DNA of 64,000 nucleotides from Capniomyces stellatus (lineage: Eukaryota; Kickxellomycota; Harpellomycetes; Harpellales; Legeriomycetaceae), in contig LUVW01000006.1 of NCBI GenBank assembly GCA_001661515.1, positions 466,832 to 530,831 on the forward strand, written 5' to 3'. Below are positions 20,546-33,600 of the stretch, one piece after another. The notes beneath the pieces were generated by a model, which saw only the letters and a list, made by a program, of their open reading frames with translations, had not been told where the DNA came from and made no database searches. Position numbers and translations under genes: made by a program. Each line of letters starts with the position of its first letter. Positions within the stretch are counted from its first letter, which is position 1.

Positions 20546-22722
20546 TTAATTTTTTAGGTAAATTCCAGATTCAATTCCCTTGGAAGTTAATTTTACAGGC
20601 CGGCCAGACTTTCGCTTTTTAGAGGCATCCAACCGTTCAGGAGTGGGACTTGGACTATTTAACAAGTTATTGGACCTTTTCCGAGGATTTGGGGTTAATG
20701 GATCGGGTTTAACCTTACACTTGTCATTTTCCTTATCCTTATCCTTGTCCTTATCTTTATCTTTAGGCGATTTGAGTTGTTTGGTAGTGGTGCACTCTGG
20801 CTTAGGAGTTGAGGACTTTAAAGCTGAAGAGGGTGAGCACATAAAAGGAAGTCTCCTTTTTTGAAGCTCAACAACTAGATAATTTTCCATTACAAAACAC
20901 AATTTAGAACTTTATTCTTGATAAACACCTTCATAAGCCTCAAAACAGTGCAACAAAAATACAATCTATAGGTATTTAGTTGGGGGCTATTATTTAGACA
21001 AAATGTACCTATTCTCTTTTTCTTAAATGAGTCTCGACAGCTATCGCGACAAACCCAAGATGAGCGGATGTCTGGCTTGTGTGGGCTTATGGTCAAGTAA
21101 CAATCCAGGTGGTACGAGTTGGGGCACCCATCGCAATAGATTATTGGGTTTTGATCTAGAGGCTTGTCTGACAAGCAAACGTGGCAGTCTATATAAAAAC
21201 ATCAGGATAGTTATTAGACAGGGAACTCAATAATGATGATCAGAGGTATGTTTACACGTGTATGTTTAGTAGACAGTTGTATGTGTGCTGGGTGTTTGTG
21301 TTTGTGTTTGCTTACATGATTGAAGAATTGGCATCGTTCGTTGGTCAATTGGCTCCCCGATGAAGCTTCGAAGATCCAATCGAGGTGTTTTTGAGGCAAA
21401 TCCGTATCCTTTGTAGTCGCATCCATGTTTGTTGCATAGCGTTCTTTTGCCCCAGGGTCCTGGCCTCCAGTTAATACCCTCTGTTGTTCCGCAATAACGG
21501 CACCAGTCAACCCCCTGGCTAGTAAACTCCTGGAATATCGTGTTCATTTTCTTGCAAACGTTTTCCGTAAACTCGATTGGATCCTCTGTTGTTTCCGTTT
21601 CTGTCCGTGGCGTTCTGTCTCCAACATCGTCACTCTCGATGTACTCACTTGACATCAAATTGTCCGACTCGAGCGACATTTCGTCAACAATCCTACCAAT
21701 TATTCATTTAAGCAACAACGTTTAGACCAAGTAAAATATATTATATCTACCATTTGTTCTATAGACGGTTGATACATCTGGTTGCTTTTGCATAATCCAT
21801 AAATGCCTCTATAAAACCTCAGTGTTACTTACTTTGCTAAACTCTCGTTGGGATAATCCATCGTCTTTTTCTTCTTCTTATCTTTGCTCTTGTTCCTGTA
21901 TACCTTTTGTGACTCTTTCTTTGTATAGAAAATGTGTTCAGGTGCTTCATAGATCAGGTTAAAATCGTACTCTTCCCCGTCACTATACGTCCCTTCACAG
22001 ACCGTTGATTGTGACGTTGTTTCGTCGTCATTGTCTATGTAGGCCTCTGGTGACGATGGAATTGTGTTGGCCTCTGAAAACTCTGTCGACCCCTCGCCGC
22101 TCCAGTCAAACTTGTCGTAAAAGTTGTCTGCTAGTTCCGGCTGCTCGTAAAATAATGGCTCCTTTTCGTACATTAGCTCTTCGCTTACTCGAACGCTGTC
22201 AAACAAACACACCCTGTGCGTTTCAGCGTGGTCATTAACTATTTTTGCTTTGCTTCTATCTTTGTTTTTTTCATTTTCTTGTTCCTTTACCGTCGCAATA
22301 TCCTTTACATACTTGTTTTCGTGAGGTGGTGTTAGAAAAACATCACGCTTTATCTTTTTGTTGGATGTCGCTAACGTTGGGTTAAGTGTATTTATAATGC
22401 TTTTTAGCTGTGTTGGGTTCAACCCAAACCCTCGTATTTTTTGCTCCAACTCCGACCTTGACATTACTCTTTCGTTAACTTCGTTTCTCAGTGCCAAAGG
22501 CTTGCAACCTAGCAAGAATTTATCAAAAACCCCTTCGAACTCCTGTAGCCGCTCGAATATATTTGTTATCATTGTCTTTTGCCCCTTTCCTTTGCTTTCC
22601 GTCTCACCGCTATATAGTTGTTCTGAAGTTTTGTTATATCCAACGCGTTTATCAGACTTGCTTACTTCCATTATTTTTTTTCCTTCTTCTTTAAAGTAGC
22701 TTGTGACTATCTCTTCTATCAC
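20546..22722 (-). CDS. GATA-like zinc finger plus PHD finger nuclear protein, four exons
   Basis: Exons 22722-21833, 21692-21316, 21188-21009 and 20874-20546 give 591 residues; all junctions are in frame with GTAAGT/GTAAGC/GTACAT donors. About residues 361-388 form a GATA-type finger (WCRYCGTTEG, WRPGPWGKRT, LCNKHGC) in which the usual fourth Cys is His386, with another Cys two residues later. Residues from 424 form a PHD finger (CHVC, YCDGC, H, C, WVCRDSC). The tail has a KD repeat and a basic KKRKSGRP motif that suggests nuclear targeting and DNA binding. GATA and PHD modules together point to a chromatin or transcription regulator. The complex is not identifiable. The first 296 residues match no family I know. 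Confidence 0.8.
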
Positions 22723-23304
22723 TTTTTTTTCTTTTTTTTCTTTCTTCTCAAGAACTACCCTTTATCTTTATCCCAAGTTACTACAATAGTATCTATATGA
22801 ATATATAGTATTATAGAAACTTATTTTGAAGGTTACAGAGGGTGAAGGAGGGAAAAAAAGAAAGAAAAGAAAAGACTGCTAGTAGTAACTTTTTTTCTTC
22901 TTGGTATACCAATATGATATCAAGAGGGAAAAAAAATTAAAACAAAAATAAGGTGGGTCTTTTTCTTTCTGTTCTGAACTTTTATCAAACTAGTTTCACA
23001 GCTTTTACAATAATTTACCTTTATTTATTCTGGTCCTATTCTACTTTTACTTTATTCTATTGCTATTTCCCTCTATTTACTTTTATTATATTCTGTTTTA
23101 CTTTTCGTCTTTATTTTTAGTAAATTCTCAGCTTTTGTTTCTTTTTAGGATTTTTTATTGCATTATTAAAACAAAAAAGTAGAACAACAGGATCGATTCT
23201 AACAAGGATAATTATTTCTTTTTTTTTAATGTGTGGGGCTGTTTCAGAATACAGGGCTTTATTACTCTTTCCATAAATACCCTTTCAACTATTTCACTTT
23301 GTTT

Positions 23305-23337
<33 letters not shown>

Positions 23338-24472
23338 TGGATTTTCTCTTTTCCACTTCCTTATTTAACACAAACATTTAATTCCAAGTTTGTATACGTG
23401 GAGTGCAATAATCTAATTCTTTATTGTTCTTTAGTGTTTTTGTTTATGTTGTATTACTGACTATTTGTAATCCCTCTTTAGCTTTTTTATTTTTAAATTC
23501 TCTTTTTGTTTACCAATTGTACATTTTGGTTTGTATTTGGCATGTTTTACTATATTTATTATGACCTTACTCTCACCTCCCTTTGCTTTATACCTTAATA
23601 CCTAATGATTGTGAATTTAACTGATTGACTAACACATGGCTTCATTGGCTATTAATTTACCTTTACTCTCTGTTTTTTTAATGCAAGTTGCTGCTTGGCA
23701 TTTTTTCATTGGATCAATCACCTCTTTTTCTCTTTTTTATATTTTGCATTTTATACGAAAATGTCAATCTCTATTGTTGCAATTTCCTCACCAATATTAT
23801 TTTTAAACTGACTTTTCAAGGAAAAAACACCAAAAATAAAAAACCAAGCAAGCGTCTATATAAGCAGCCAAGCTCTTTATTTATTCTTACTTTTGAAAGT
23901 TAGCCAAACTCTTTAGTCCCATTGTCAACTATTGCCAATTAATTTAAATTAACTGACAAAAAAAAACTGAGTCGAACAGAATTAGTCAAATTGCACACTC
24001 CACGCTACGCTTCAAACCCTTCCCCAATCCAATAATATACCTACAAACCATCATTTTGCTTGAACCTATTATTGATTGCGTTTCCCAAACCTCTTACCTG
24101 GTCCTTAGAAGCAACCAGTATCAATTCAAAATAACAGTGCAGGAAAATAATAGAAGAAAAAAGAAATAAATTAAAAACTTTGAGATTGTTTAATAAGCTG
24201 TGTCTAATTCACATATAAAATTGGCAATAAGAGATCCAGCTTGTAAAAGTAATTGGACAACCTCAGCACTATTACGAATGCGCTTCTCCTATTGCCCTTC
24301 GTTTAGCCATCCCATTTGTCATTATATTTACAACTCTACCTTTGCTGAGTTTACTTTGGAAACGTCCATTTCAACTTCCTTTCTAAGTGCACCACTTTAC
24401 CAGTAACTGCTTTTTTTTTTTTTTACTGATCTAAGTTTAGAATTATTTTGCCTTATTCATAATCCAAATCAG

Positions 24473-24500
24473 CTAAATCAGCTAAATTTAGCTGATTTAG
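24473..24500. repeat. perfect 28-bp palindrome
   Basis: CTAAATCAGCTAAA followed directly by its reverse complement, with no spacer. Confidence 0.9.
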
Positions 24501-25221
24501 ATTATAATTTAATAAATTACTAATTGGATCATTTGAAGCACATTTGTTTGGTCTTTATTTCCTGCCTCTTCAAGCTTTAACTCCGCAGCGCCAACACCAT
24601 GGCCAGCCAAAACCAGCTGAGTTTAATTAAATGCCTTTTTTTTCAAGCAAAAATGCCAAACCTTTGCTTTATTTAACAAACTGTCACTGTTGCTGTTGCT
24701 GTTTAGTCAAATTGACTTTGTGTTTCTACACTGACACTACCTTTATGACGACAGATCTGGCTTCAAATCGCTGGACTTTCATCTCTCAATCCCTTTCTCT
24801 TTGCTCCTTGTTTACGTTACTTTTAGTTTTCTCTTTACGCACTAATTGGCTTTATTTAGCCCTTACATCAAACTAAAAACACTCAAATTGAATTTGAAAA
24901 ACTCTAGCCAATACAATACTCTTCTTTATTATCTAGAATAAACCAATATGATTTTAACCTGTTCTCAACAATCGTGACAATTAATTAATTTTGTTTTTTT
25001 TGCTCTTTTAAAAACTAAAGCCTGTATTTTGTTAATTACTCTGGTTTATTCCGTTAAAAAAAACAGTAATAAATTTAGCAAATCCAATTATCCATTCGTC
25101 AAACTATTGACAGGCTCTCCAACTTGTATTCAGTCAAATTTATACATACTCATATCTGTTCCTCCCTTTTTAACTGCAATCATTGCATATAAGCGTACCC
25201 TTCCTGACCATACCCATACCC

Positions 25222-25311
25222 ACATCTCTAACAATACCTAAATCTCTAACTATACCTACACCTCTGGTAATACATACACCTCTGGTCATACATACATCTC
25301 TAACAATACCC
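25222..25311. repeat. degenerate 18-bp tandem repeat, five units
   Basis: Units of the form ACATCTCTAACAATACCT, with variants ACACCTCTGGTAATACAT, followed by a partial sixth unit to about 25325. Confidence 0.8.
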
Positions 25312-27481
25312 ACACCTCTAGTTGCACTTTAATTTTTCCTACTCACAAACTAGCCTGGATCGTGCTTGTTTGGCTGCATACTTGAGTTCTAAAGCCTTAA
25401 GTGTGCTTTTGGTTAAAATGTTGATGACACCCGGTTGGACCAAATTTGCTGTCTTACAATCAGCATTTGGTACAATGTAGTCTTAATTGCATTTATTGTT
25501 ACTTTATTAGATATCAATTGCTATTTTTATAAGCAAATTTACCATGCAAAGCTGTTTTTAATTGATCAACTCAAATCACTGATAGCAAAACACATAATCT
25601 AATTCAATTAGTGAATACCCCCTCCCATTGTTATTTTGTAATTCATTCAAAATAAAAGGCGACTCTACCAACCCTATCAACATTCTTCCAGTTTTGATGA
25701 CTATGCTTTTTAGCCTGAATGCCGCATTAAGTCTTGAAATTTCAGCAGTGTTATCAAAATTCCAACATTAAAAATAGCACCAATTCCACACTTAATTTGC
25801 CTTGTTTTTCCCACTATTGTTGTCATTTGCTAACTCTTTATACGCGAAAACCCTATCGACACTTGCTCCTCAATTATTTGCCCACAATGCCCTTTATTAG
25901 CTCATTTAATCCTCCCACATCTTGCAACTAGAAACAAAACAGACACTATTCAGCACCAAAACTGCCCAATCGTCGACTTTTTGGCTCGCCTAGTTATACT
26001 CAATGCTATTTCACAGCACCTCCAACCTTCCCCCCCCTCCCCCGCTTTTCTTGAACCATTTAAACACATTCTTCTTGGAACTACCCTTACTTTTATTTCT
26101 TTTGTTATTATCGCCAATGTTTGATTCGAACAATGCTCTATTCGTAAAACAAAGTGTATTTCCTGATTTATCATTATAAATCATGCGTTTGCAAGACAAA
26201 AACAAGACAGGCCATTTTTGTTTGTTTTGCCTATTTTGTCAAGACTTGCTCACGCACTTTTTAAGATTTATCTCTTCAAAATGGTCGAATAATCGAGTCG
26301 AATCAATGAATAATTTAAAAGTTAGCTGGGCAATACTTGCCATCATTCACCAACTAGTCTAAACTCGTCTCTGAACTTTGATGATTTATCACTGGTTATA
26401 AGCAGCACACCTAGTTTTTTGAAAAAAAGAAAAAAAGCTCTACTCTATGAAATCAGGATTCAAACGTTTATATGGAGCAAAGTATCTTTAACCACACCAC
26501 ACCACAACATATTATATCAAACCAAACTGCACCCAACTCTGATTTGCTAAATGTATTTAAAAGTCAGATTGTTTTACACGTAAACAACCATATGTAGGTT
26601 GTACCTTGCGAGCATACAGATCCCAAGCTTGTTGCTTAAGTGGATCCAATAACTTGCTTCAACACCAACCTCCAATCCTGCACAAATGTGGTTTCAACTG
26701 ATTTCTTGTTGGATGTCTACTTGTCCATATAACAAGGTTTTAAATCGCCCATTTGGGCATATACAAGAGTGTATAATGGGAATTGACACTTGTTAAGTCT
26801 GAATCAAATTTGTTTTACAACACGCGTAGAATATATGCTATCGGAGTGCCAGAAAGTGTTAAGTATCAGAATAACAACCAATCGACCCTAGCGAGTACAT
26901 CTTTTTATACCAAGTGTATGCAAATATATTAAATATATATTGTAGTATCAGATGCTATCTTGTAACCAAAAATGTATCAGATACACTTTGCCCGCAATAA
27001 TAGAAAAGACACTTGAAGTCTCAATAAAGTAAAGTAAAAATCAGATGTTGTTAGTGTACCAGATAAAACTAAACGCAACTTATGAATGAGGTTTCAATTC
27101 GGCCTTTTTTGCTTTTTGTTTTATAAAAGAAAGGAAACGAATCAATCACAATGGTCAAGCAAAAAGAAAGAAATAACATCAACATGGATTGGTGTGTTTC
27201 TTGGTTTGACTCGTTAAGAAAAATCAAAAATGCTCAAATTCATTTCGTAGACATAGACACTACACTTTGAAACCATCATTTTAAAATTGGCTTGTAACAA
27301 CGCAACTTTTTTTTTAATCAAGAAATTCATTCTAAAACAATAAGGGATCGGAAGTAATTGACACATTAACACAAAATATAAACAAAAGGACCAACATACT
27401 ATAAACAACGTAACATACAGTAGCAATAAAATATAAAAAAGTAAAAAAAAGTAAAAAAAACAGCAATAGCAGTAGCAGATA

Positions 27482-29216
27482 ATGTCAGACAGTAGAGGTG
27501 GAGGAGATCCAAGACGTAAAGGGGGTCAAAATGAGAATTCACGGCCAATATCATACGAAGACAATGCAGTGGTTTTGGTGACAGCAGGATACGATCGGAC
27601 AATAAAGATGTGGGATGCATTGAAGAGTGTTTGTACACGAACTATAACATATACAGATTCGGTAAGTGAAAAGTAAACATGACACTTTAGTCAGCCTAGT
27701 GCTGATCAATTGTGCACGAATAATGCGCCCAAAGCCAATTGGGATTCCATCAAGTTTACAATTTTTGAATATAAAAACACAAAGCCTTAAAAATTACAAA
27801 AATATAAAAATATAAAAAAGAAAACAAGTGGCAGTGCGGGCAGGCGCAATACAAATAGCATTGTAAAAATATTAGCAACGTGAAGAAAACATTCTTATCA
27901 AAAGTATTTTACTTGTAGCAAATAAATAGAATGGCATTGTCGCCTGATAAAAGATACCTGGCGGTGGTTGGAAATCCGCATGTTCGATTGTTTGATGTGT
28001 TTAATTCTAATCAGTCACCAGTAAGTAGACCTATTAACGATTCAAGTGAAAATAAGTCGAGACAAGACAAGACAAGACAAGATAAGGAAAAAGTAAAAGT
28101 AAAAGAAAAGGTAGTAATATGTATGGAATATAAAAATAGATACTGACGTTAGATGGGCACACAGCGAGTGTGACAGCGGTTGAGTTCACAAGCGATATGC
28201 GATACTTGGCAACGTGTTCAGAAGACAAGACAATTAGATGGTGGGATTTGAGAACAGGGACATGTAAGCGAGTTCTTGAGAACAACAGCATAGTGAACGA
28301 CATAGCGATAATACCGGGACCAAGACACGACTTGATAGCGTCGTGTGACCAACGTGGGTATGTGAGAGTTTGGTCACTTAGGAACAATGAGATTGAGTAC
28401 CAGATGGAGCCAAATGGGAACGGGGGAATGAATGGGTCAGTTAGGTCGGTTGCGGTTAGTCCGGATGGCAAGTTGATTGTTGCGGGAAACAATGATGGGA
28501 TGTGTTTTGTTTGGAGGATGAAGGTGTCTTACGAGTCGTTTGAGCCCAAAATGAACGTAAATTCCAGCGGCAGTACTAGTGGCAATGTTGGAAATACAAG
28601 TGGGGGTGGGGGTGGTAACGATTTAGGCAGCAGTGGAAACATTGGGGAGAAAGGCGGGGTCAAGGGGAGTGGAGTGGCGTTGGGATTGCCGTACGTGGAT
28701 GTGGAGCCGTTGACGTCGTTTGAGGCGCATAAGAAGAGTTATATCACAAAGGTACTGTTTAGCGGCAATGGGCGGTATTTGGTGACATGCTCGTCAGACA
28801 AAACGGCAAAAATATGGTGGTTCAAGAGCCATCAAATAGTGGCAGATGATTTGGCCGAGAAGGAAAGAGTAGCAAAGAACGCAAGTATGAACAAGAGCGG
28901 AAGTGAGGGGGTGGACGGTAAGGGTCAGCAGAGGCAGTTTCAGGGCGGCCAAAACGAAAGCCAAGCTGGTGCAGGCGCAAGTGCAAGCTCGACGTTGGTT
29001 GAGATTAGAGCGGAACTGGTTCATGTGTTGAGGTATCATAAACTGTGGGTTTGGGATGCAGCGTTTAGTAACGACAGTGGGTACTTGGTTACGGTTAGCA
29101 CAGACACAACAGCAGCGTTGTGGGATATTTCGCGCGGGCAAGTGATTAGAGAGTTTAGGGGACACGAAAAGGGTGTTTTGTGTGTTGCACTTAACGATGC
29201 GACTACAGGATCTTGA
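27482..29216 (+). CDS. LST8: Lst8, WD40 subunit of TOR complexes, three exons
   Basis: Exons 27482-27661, 27919-28020 and 28140-29216 give 452 residues. The start of exon 2 is fixed by QINRMALSPDK and of exon 3 by ILTLDGHTASV, both in frame. Typical Lst8 phrases are present (TAGYDRTIKMWDA, AVVGNPHVRLFDV, WDLRTGTCKRV, SCDQRGYVRVWSL, TVSTDTTAALWD). Lst8 binds the TOR kinase domain and belongs to TORC1 and TORC2. This version is longer than the usual roughly 300 residues. It has a Gly/Ser/Asn-rich insertion of about 50-60 residues after the NNDGMCFVW repeat and a second Ser/Gly/Gln-rich insertion of similar size before the last repeat. It is convergent with SET2. Confidence 0.95.
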
Positions 29217-29735
29217 TATTTGTATACCTTGGCGTTTTTTGTATTGTCTACAGATAGTATTTACATATTGATTTGTCGAATAAGGAAAGAAAAAAGTAAT
29301 GAGGGGGGGGGGGGGGGNNNNNNNNNNNNNNNNNNNNGAGGGGGGGGGGGGGGGGTGTGAGGGGTGGCCAAATAGAGGTTACTAGTAAGAGGGGACCGGT
29401 TGTAGTCGAATTATCAGTAAACACGATATTACAAAACAAGACAATAAACCAATAAAGGATGGACTTTTATTAAAAAAAATTAAATAAAAAGAAAAGTACA
29501 AGTGTGCAAATGAATAGTTAGAGTCTTGTGTTTATTAGGAATTATAAAGCAAATAATAGAGGTGGTGACATGTTGAGGAGCAGAAAGCGTACCAGTAAAT
29601 GAACGGATGAATGTATAAAAGAACAATTAAATAAAACAAAAAGTCAAAAAAAAAAAATCTAAGGTGAAGTAAGCGTAAGACAAGAAGAAAGCAAGGCGAG
29701 AGATTTATGATAACTACTGGCCCGCCAATATTTAT
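29217..29735. other. intergenic with assembly gap in a poly-G region
   Basis: Between the convergent LST8 and SET2 genes. Twenty N (29318-29337) are flanked by G runs of about 15 bases on each side, so sequencing or assembly failed in a G homopolymer. No gene is seen. Confidence 0.8.
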
Positions 29736-32650
29736 TTATTCAGGTTTCGAAGTTTTAAGCTTAGCGGCATAGGAAACAACAAAGTCGTTGATTTTTTTGG
29801 ATTTATGGGAGGAGGGTTTGATTATTGACATGGGATCAAACTTTGTTTTTCTTAGTTTTGACAACTTGACTTCCTTTTCGATTAAAATTTTTGTGATTTT
29901 TTTGGCCTCGTGCTTGAACTTTTCCTTGTCAAGAACCAGGTTTTGTCTGCTTAAGATTTTGACTACTTGTTGGGCCAGCATCGATGTCGCCTTTTTCTCG
30001 AGAACTTGCAAGCTCTCCTTTCCATTTTCTTTTCCATTTTCATTTCTGTTCTCTTTTCCGTTATCCTTTCCATTCTCCTTTCCATTCTCCTTTCCATTTT
30101 CTTTTCCATTTTCCTTTCCGCTTTCCTTTTTCTTCTTCTTTTTGGCATCTTTTGAACCTGGAGGATCTGGTTTAAATGTAACTCTGTGTTTTTTAGCCTT
30201 TGGTTTTGAATCTTCATTAGCACCACTATTAGCGGTGATGGTTGGGGCTGGGTTGAGTGTGGCTTGGTCTTCTGTTGGAGGATTCCACTGGACCTGTTGT
30301 GTTGATGTATTGTAGTAGTACAGTTTTCCATCCTCAGCGAATGCAGAGTACCAACCACTTGGAAGTTTGCTAGATTCCGGCTCCAGCACTGTCTTTGTTT
30401 TTGAATTAGAATTAGAGTTTAAATTGGAGTTTGAATTAGAGTTTGAATCCAAACTGAGATCTTTTTCTATTGGCCAGCCACCAAACTCAACAGCAGGTTT
30501 GTCCAGAGTCATCCAGCTACTGGAAACATTTCCTATACCACCACTATTACCACTGTTGTTTTTGTTATCGCCAAATGGGGTATCAATATATGGGGCATTA
30601 GTTGTCGACCAACCATTACTGGCCGAGGTTGTAGCAACAGCTGGTTCAGTCATCCAGCCACCACTACCAGTATTAGTACCTGATGTGCTTTTAGTAGTTG
30701 AGTTGGTCTCGCCCCAACCACCACCAGTACTACTACCAAAGGTCTCATTACTACGGGTAGGTTTATCGTCCATCCAACTACTGCTTTTGTTGGCATTACT
30801 GTAGCTGTTACCACCATAGCTATTGTTGAAATTGGAGTTGGAGTTGGAGCTGGAATTGTTGCCAGTGTTAGAATCGGGATTACCCCACCCGTTGGTTGTG
30901 TTGGCAGGGCTTGCGGGTTTTGAGTCCCAGCGGCTAGATCCAGGGTTTTTTCCATCAAAAGACGTATTTCTATTGTTGTAGCTGTTGCCACTGTAATCGT
31001 TACTTTTATCGTTGTTATTTCGATCCATAGAGTAGAAGGATCTCTTACTGGTGACTGGTGCATAGTTTGCGTTGTTGCTAGACTTTAAATTTGGGTTCTG
31101 TGTAGAATTGTATGACCTGTCACCTCCACCAGAGGTGGCTTCAGGGAAATCCTGTTTTGGCTGCTGAGAGTTGATGTAATCCCATCGGCTTTTGTCCCAG
31201 TTGCTAGACATGCCCATGTCAGGGTTTCCGCTATTTTCAATTTCTGAGGCTGGGCTTGGTTCCTTGACTGCGTTCTTCTTGTAGCTATGGAACGTGCTGC
31301 TACCGTTTGAACTTGGCAGTGAGCTTTGCCAGCCACCACTGCTACCAGCTGCGCCTTTATCTTGACTGGGTTGCACACTGGCTCCGCTCAATGAATTGTC
31401 TGCGTTGGGTGCCTGAGCTACTTGGCCTGGCTTTCTCTTTGGTATCTTGTAAACCATTTCGAGTCGGTTCCATTTTACTAGAATCTCCTTGGCTAAATCC
31501 GAAATAAACTCATCTCTGCTCTTCTTAAAAGCCAGTATTGGCTTCTCAATTTTATTCTCATCCAACGTGTTTCTGGTCTTTATCGGCATTGCCTTTATAC
31601 ACTGCAGTATCGGTATTACAATTGTCTCGTCATCCTCATTTTCCAACAGCCAAATCCTCAACACTCTTAGTCCATGATACGCTATAAATATCGTTAACAG
31701 TCTCTTGTTTTTCGTTTCCAGTATCTTTGACGTGATCAACTGAATGTGTCTTCGTTTCCCTTGCGATCGCAGCATAATTTGAACCAGCTTTAGTACATCC
31801 TCATTTGATTGAAGCCCTCTTCGGTTTTTATGCACGTTCCTATCTTCCACTTCGCTCTATAGCCACAACCAATAAAACAACCAATTAATCAACCAATCAA
31901 CAACCAACCAACCAATCAAACACTAATATCAATATGCTTATTTCTAAACCGATTTACGCTGCTGTGTATTGGCTTCATCATACTTACTTCGCTTCCACTA
32001 ACTACATAGGCGTCTGACTCTGACGAGTTTCCGCAATTAAGTCGCTCCAGCTCTTCTCGTTGCTCCAAACTAACACTTTCTTCATCAAGTTCCGCCTCCA
32101 AATCACTATCCATACCGTCATCATCATCTGGACTCACAGCCATTCCCTTTGGTCTACTCAGGCCCTTCACAATTTCCCCGTTTCCACTTCCGTTTTCTTT
32201 TGACTGCTTTTCTACCCCTATAACCCCTTTGCAGGCCTGATCTCCACAGTAACAAGGCTGTGCCTCCGCCCTAAGTTTATATTTACACATCCAAGCCAAC
32301 TCAACCTTCAATACTTTATTCCAATCACCGTACCATTATTATCCGTTTTAAATGTATATCTTCAAACTTAATTTTATGCTCCAAACATACTTACCCCTCA
32401 AGTCTCTCAAACTTATAATCAAAAGTCAATTCTTCTCCCTTATTAATATCTCGAATTGTATATATCCCCATCCTAATCTGCCCCCCCACCATCCATCTCT
32501 GTAACATACAGTTTGGCCTGCAACTGTGATTTATAAATCTTGCTACATTTCCCTTTCGTGTTGCATCAATCACCTTTTTGTTTTATTCGCATTGCATTAT
32601 ATCATATCACCATCAAACCGTTAGTAACAATCAATCAAGTTGTACGCATT

Positions 32651-32690
<40 letters not shown>

Positions 32691-33600
32691 CACCCCCGCT
32701 ATACCGACTTTCGGTCTTACCTGGTATTGATCTACTCCCATAAAGTAATGGTGTCTTATTCCCTCCAAATTGTAGTCATAGGTTCTCTTTACAAACTTTT
32801 TTTTTGAAACCATTTCTCCCATGTACTCAATTACGAATTGCCCACTAACGCCACAAAGTAAAAAAATCAACTTATTCAAGTTCAGTACACTGTTTACCAT
32901 TCTCATTTTTTTTTTACATCGTTGCCTCTTACTTTTTATCTCACTTCTATACCCTTTTAACTCACCTATTCAAATCCTGTTCTGCTTGCAACCCATACCC
33001 CTTTTGCCCAGCATTTATAATCCGTACTTTTGCATACATTTTCTTTTGGTATCTACATTTCATTCATCAATTCATTAATTCATTCGTCTATATACTTTTT
33101 ATCTATGTTCTAACACATATCAATCCAACATACTCCAATAACAACACACCGCTTACCTTCTATTTTGACATGCCCTACCTGTTGGGCAAAGTAAAGGATG
33201 ACATTCCATCTGCACAAGTCGATTGATACAATCAGACTTTTCTCCACACGCCTTCCATATCGGATCAACTCCTATTTATTTTGTTTGTGCGCGCATTCAT
33301 ATATTACTTTCTTTATCGATCCAATCCAATCCAATTTATTTATCTATCTGTCTAGTACTATACCCCCCCTTTCATTCAAGACTACTAATTCGCACATATC
33401 ACTGCGTGTATATGAGCATGCTTTCAACGTATTTTTTACAACTTGTTTCTATGTTTACCCTCTTTATATGAACAATGGCATGCCATTGCATCTTCTTTAA
33501 CTGAATTTCCCTTTGGCATTCCAACAAACTCGGTGTTCTGTATATACTCAAACGTTTTGAGAACATTTCTCGTCAACTCATCCAATTCCAAGTAATCCAT
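29736..33600 (-). CDS. SET2: Set2 histone H3 lysine-36 methyltransferase, seven exons
   Basis: Exons 33600-33459, 33271-33157, 33052-32966, 32844-32721, 32573-32395, 32270-31988 and 31856-29736 close in frame to 1016 residues. Order: AWS Cys cluster ([21 protein letters not shown]), SET domain ([37 protein letters not shown]), post-SET ([15 protein letters not shown]), a predicted helical region, a long Asn/Ser-rich linker, a WW domain around 809-841 ([19 protein letters not shown]) and a C-terminal SRI domain (about 925-1005) that binds the phosphorylated Pol II tail. Cofactor and catalytic motifs look intact. The Asn-rich linker and a KENG repeat (plus-strand 30020-30120) make it longer than yeast Set2 (733 residues). 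Confidence 0.96.
32651..32690. repeat. (CA)n(TA)n microsatellite in SET2 intron 4
   Basis: About ten CA followed by about ten TA dinucleotides inside the intron spanning 32574-32720. Confidence 0.9.

Larger units (their letters stand above)
22723..27481. other. long AT-rich intergenic region
   Basis: About 4.8 kb without a credible gene. It holds a T30 run at 23307-23336, a 28-bp perfect palindrome at 24473-24500, an 18-bp tandem repeat at 25222-25311 and a C-rich run near 26030-26043. The short open frames are AT-rich and featureless. Confidence 0.6.

Noticed and set aside
26456..26475. GATTCAAAC as a tRNA B-box
   Set aside because: No A-box at the correct distance and no cloverleaf could be formed by eye. 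The few other TTCGA-type sites I checked between genes also failed.
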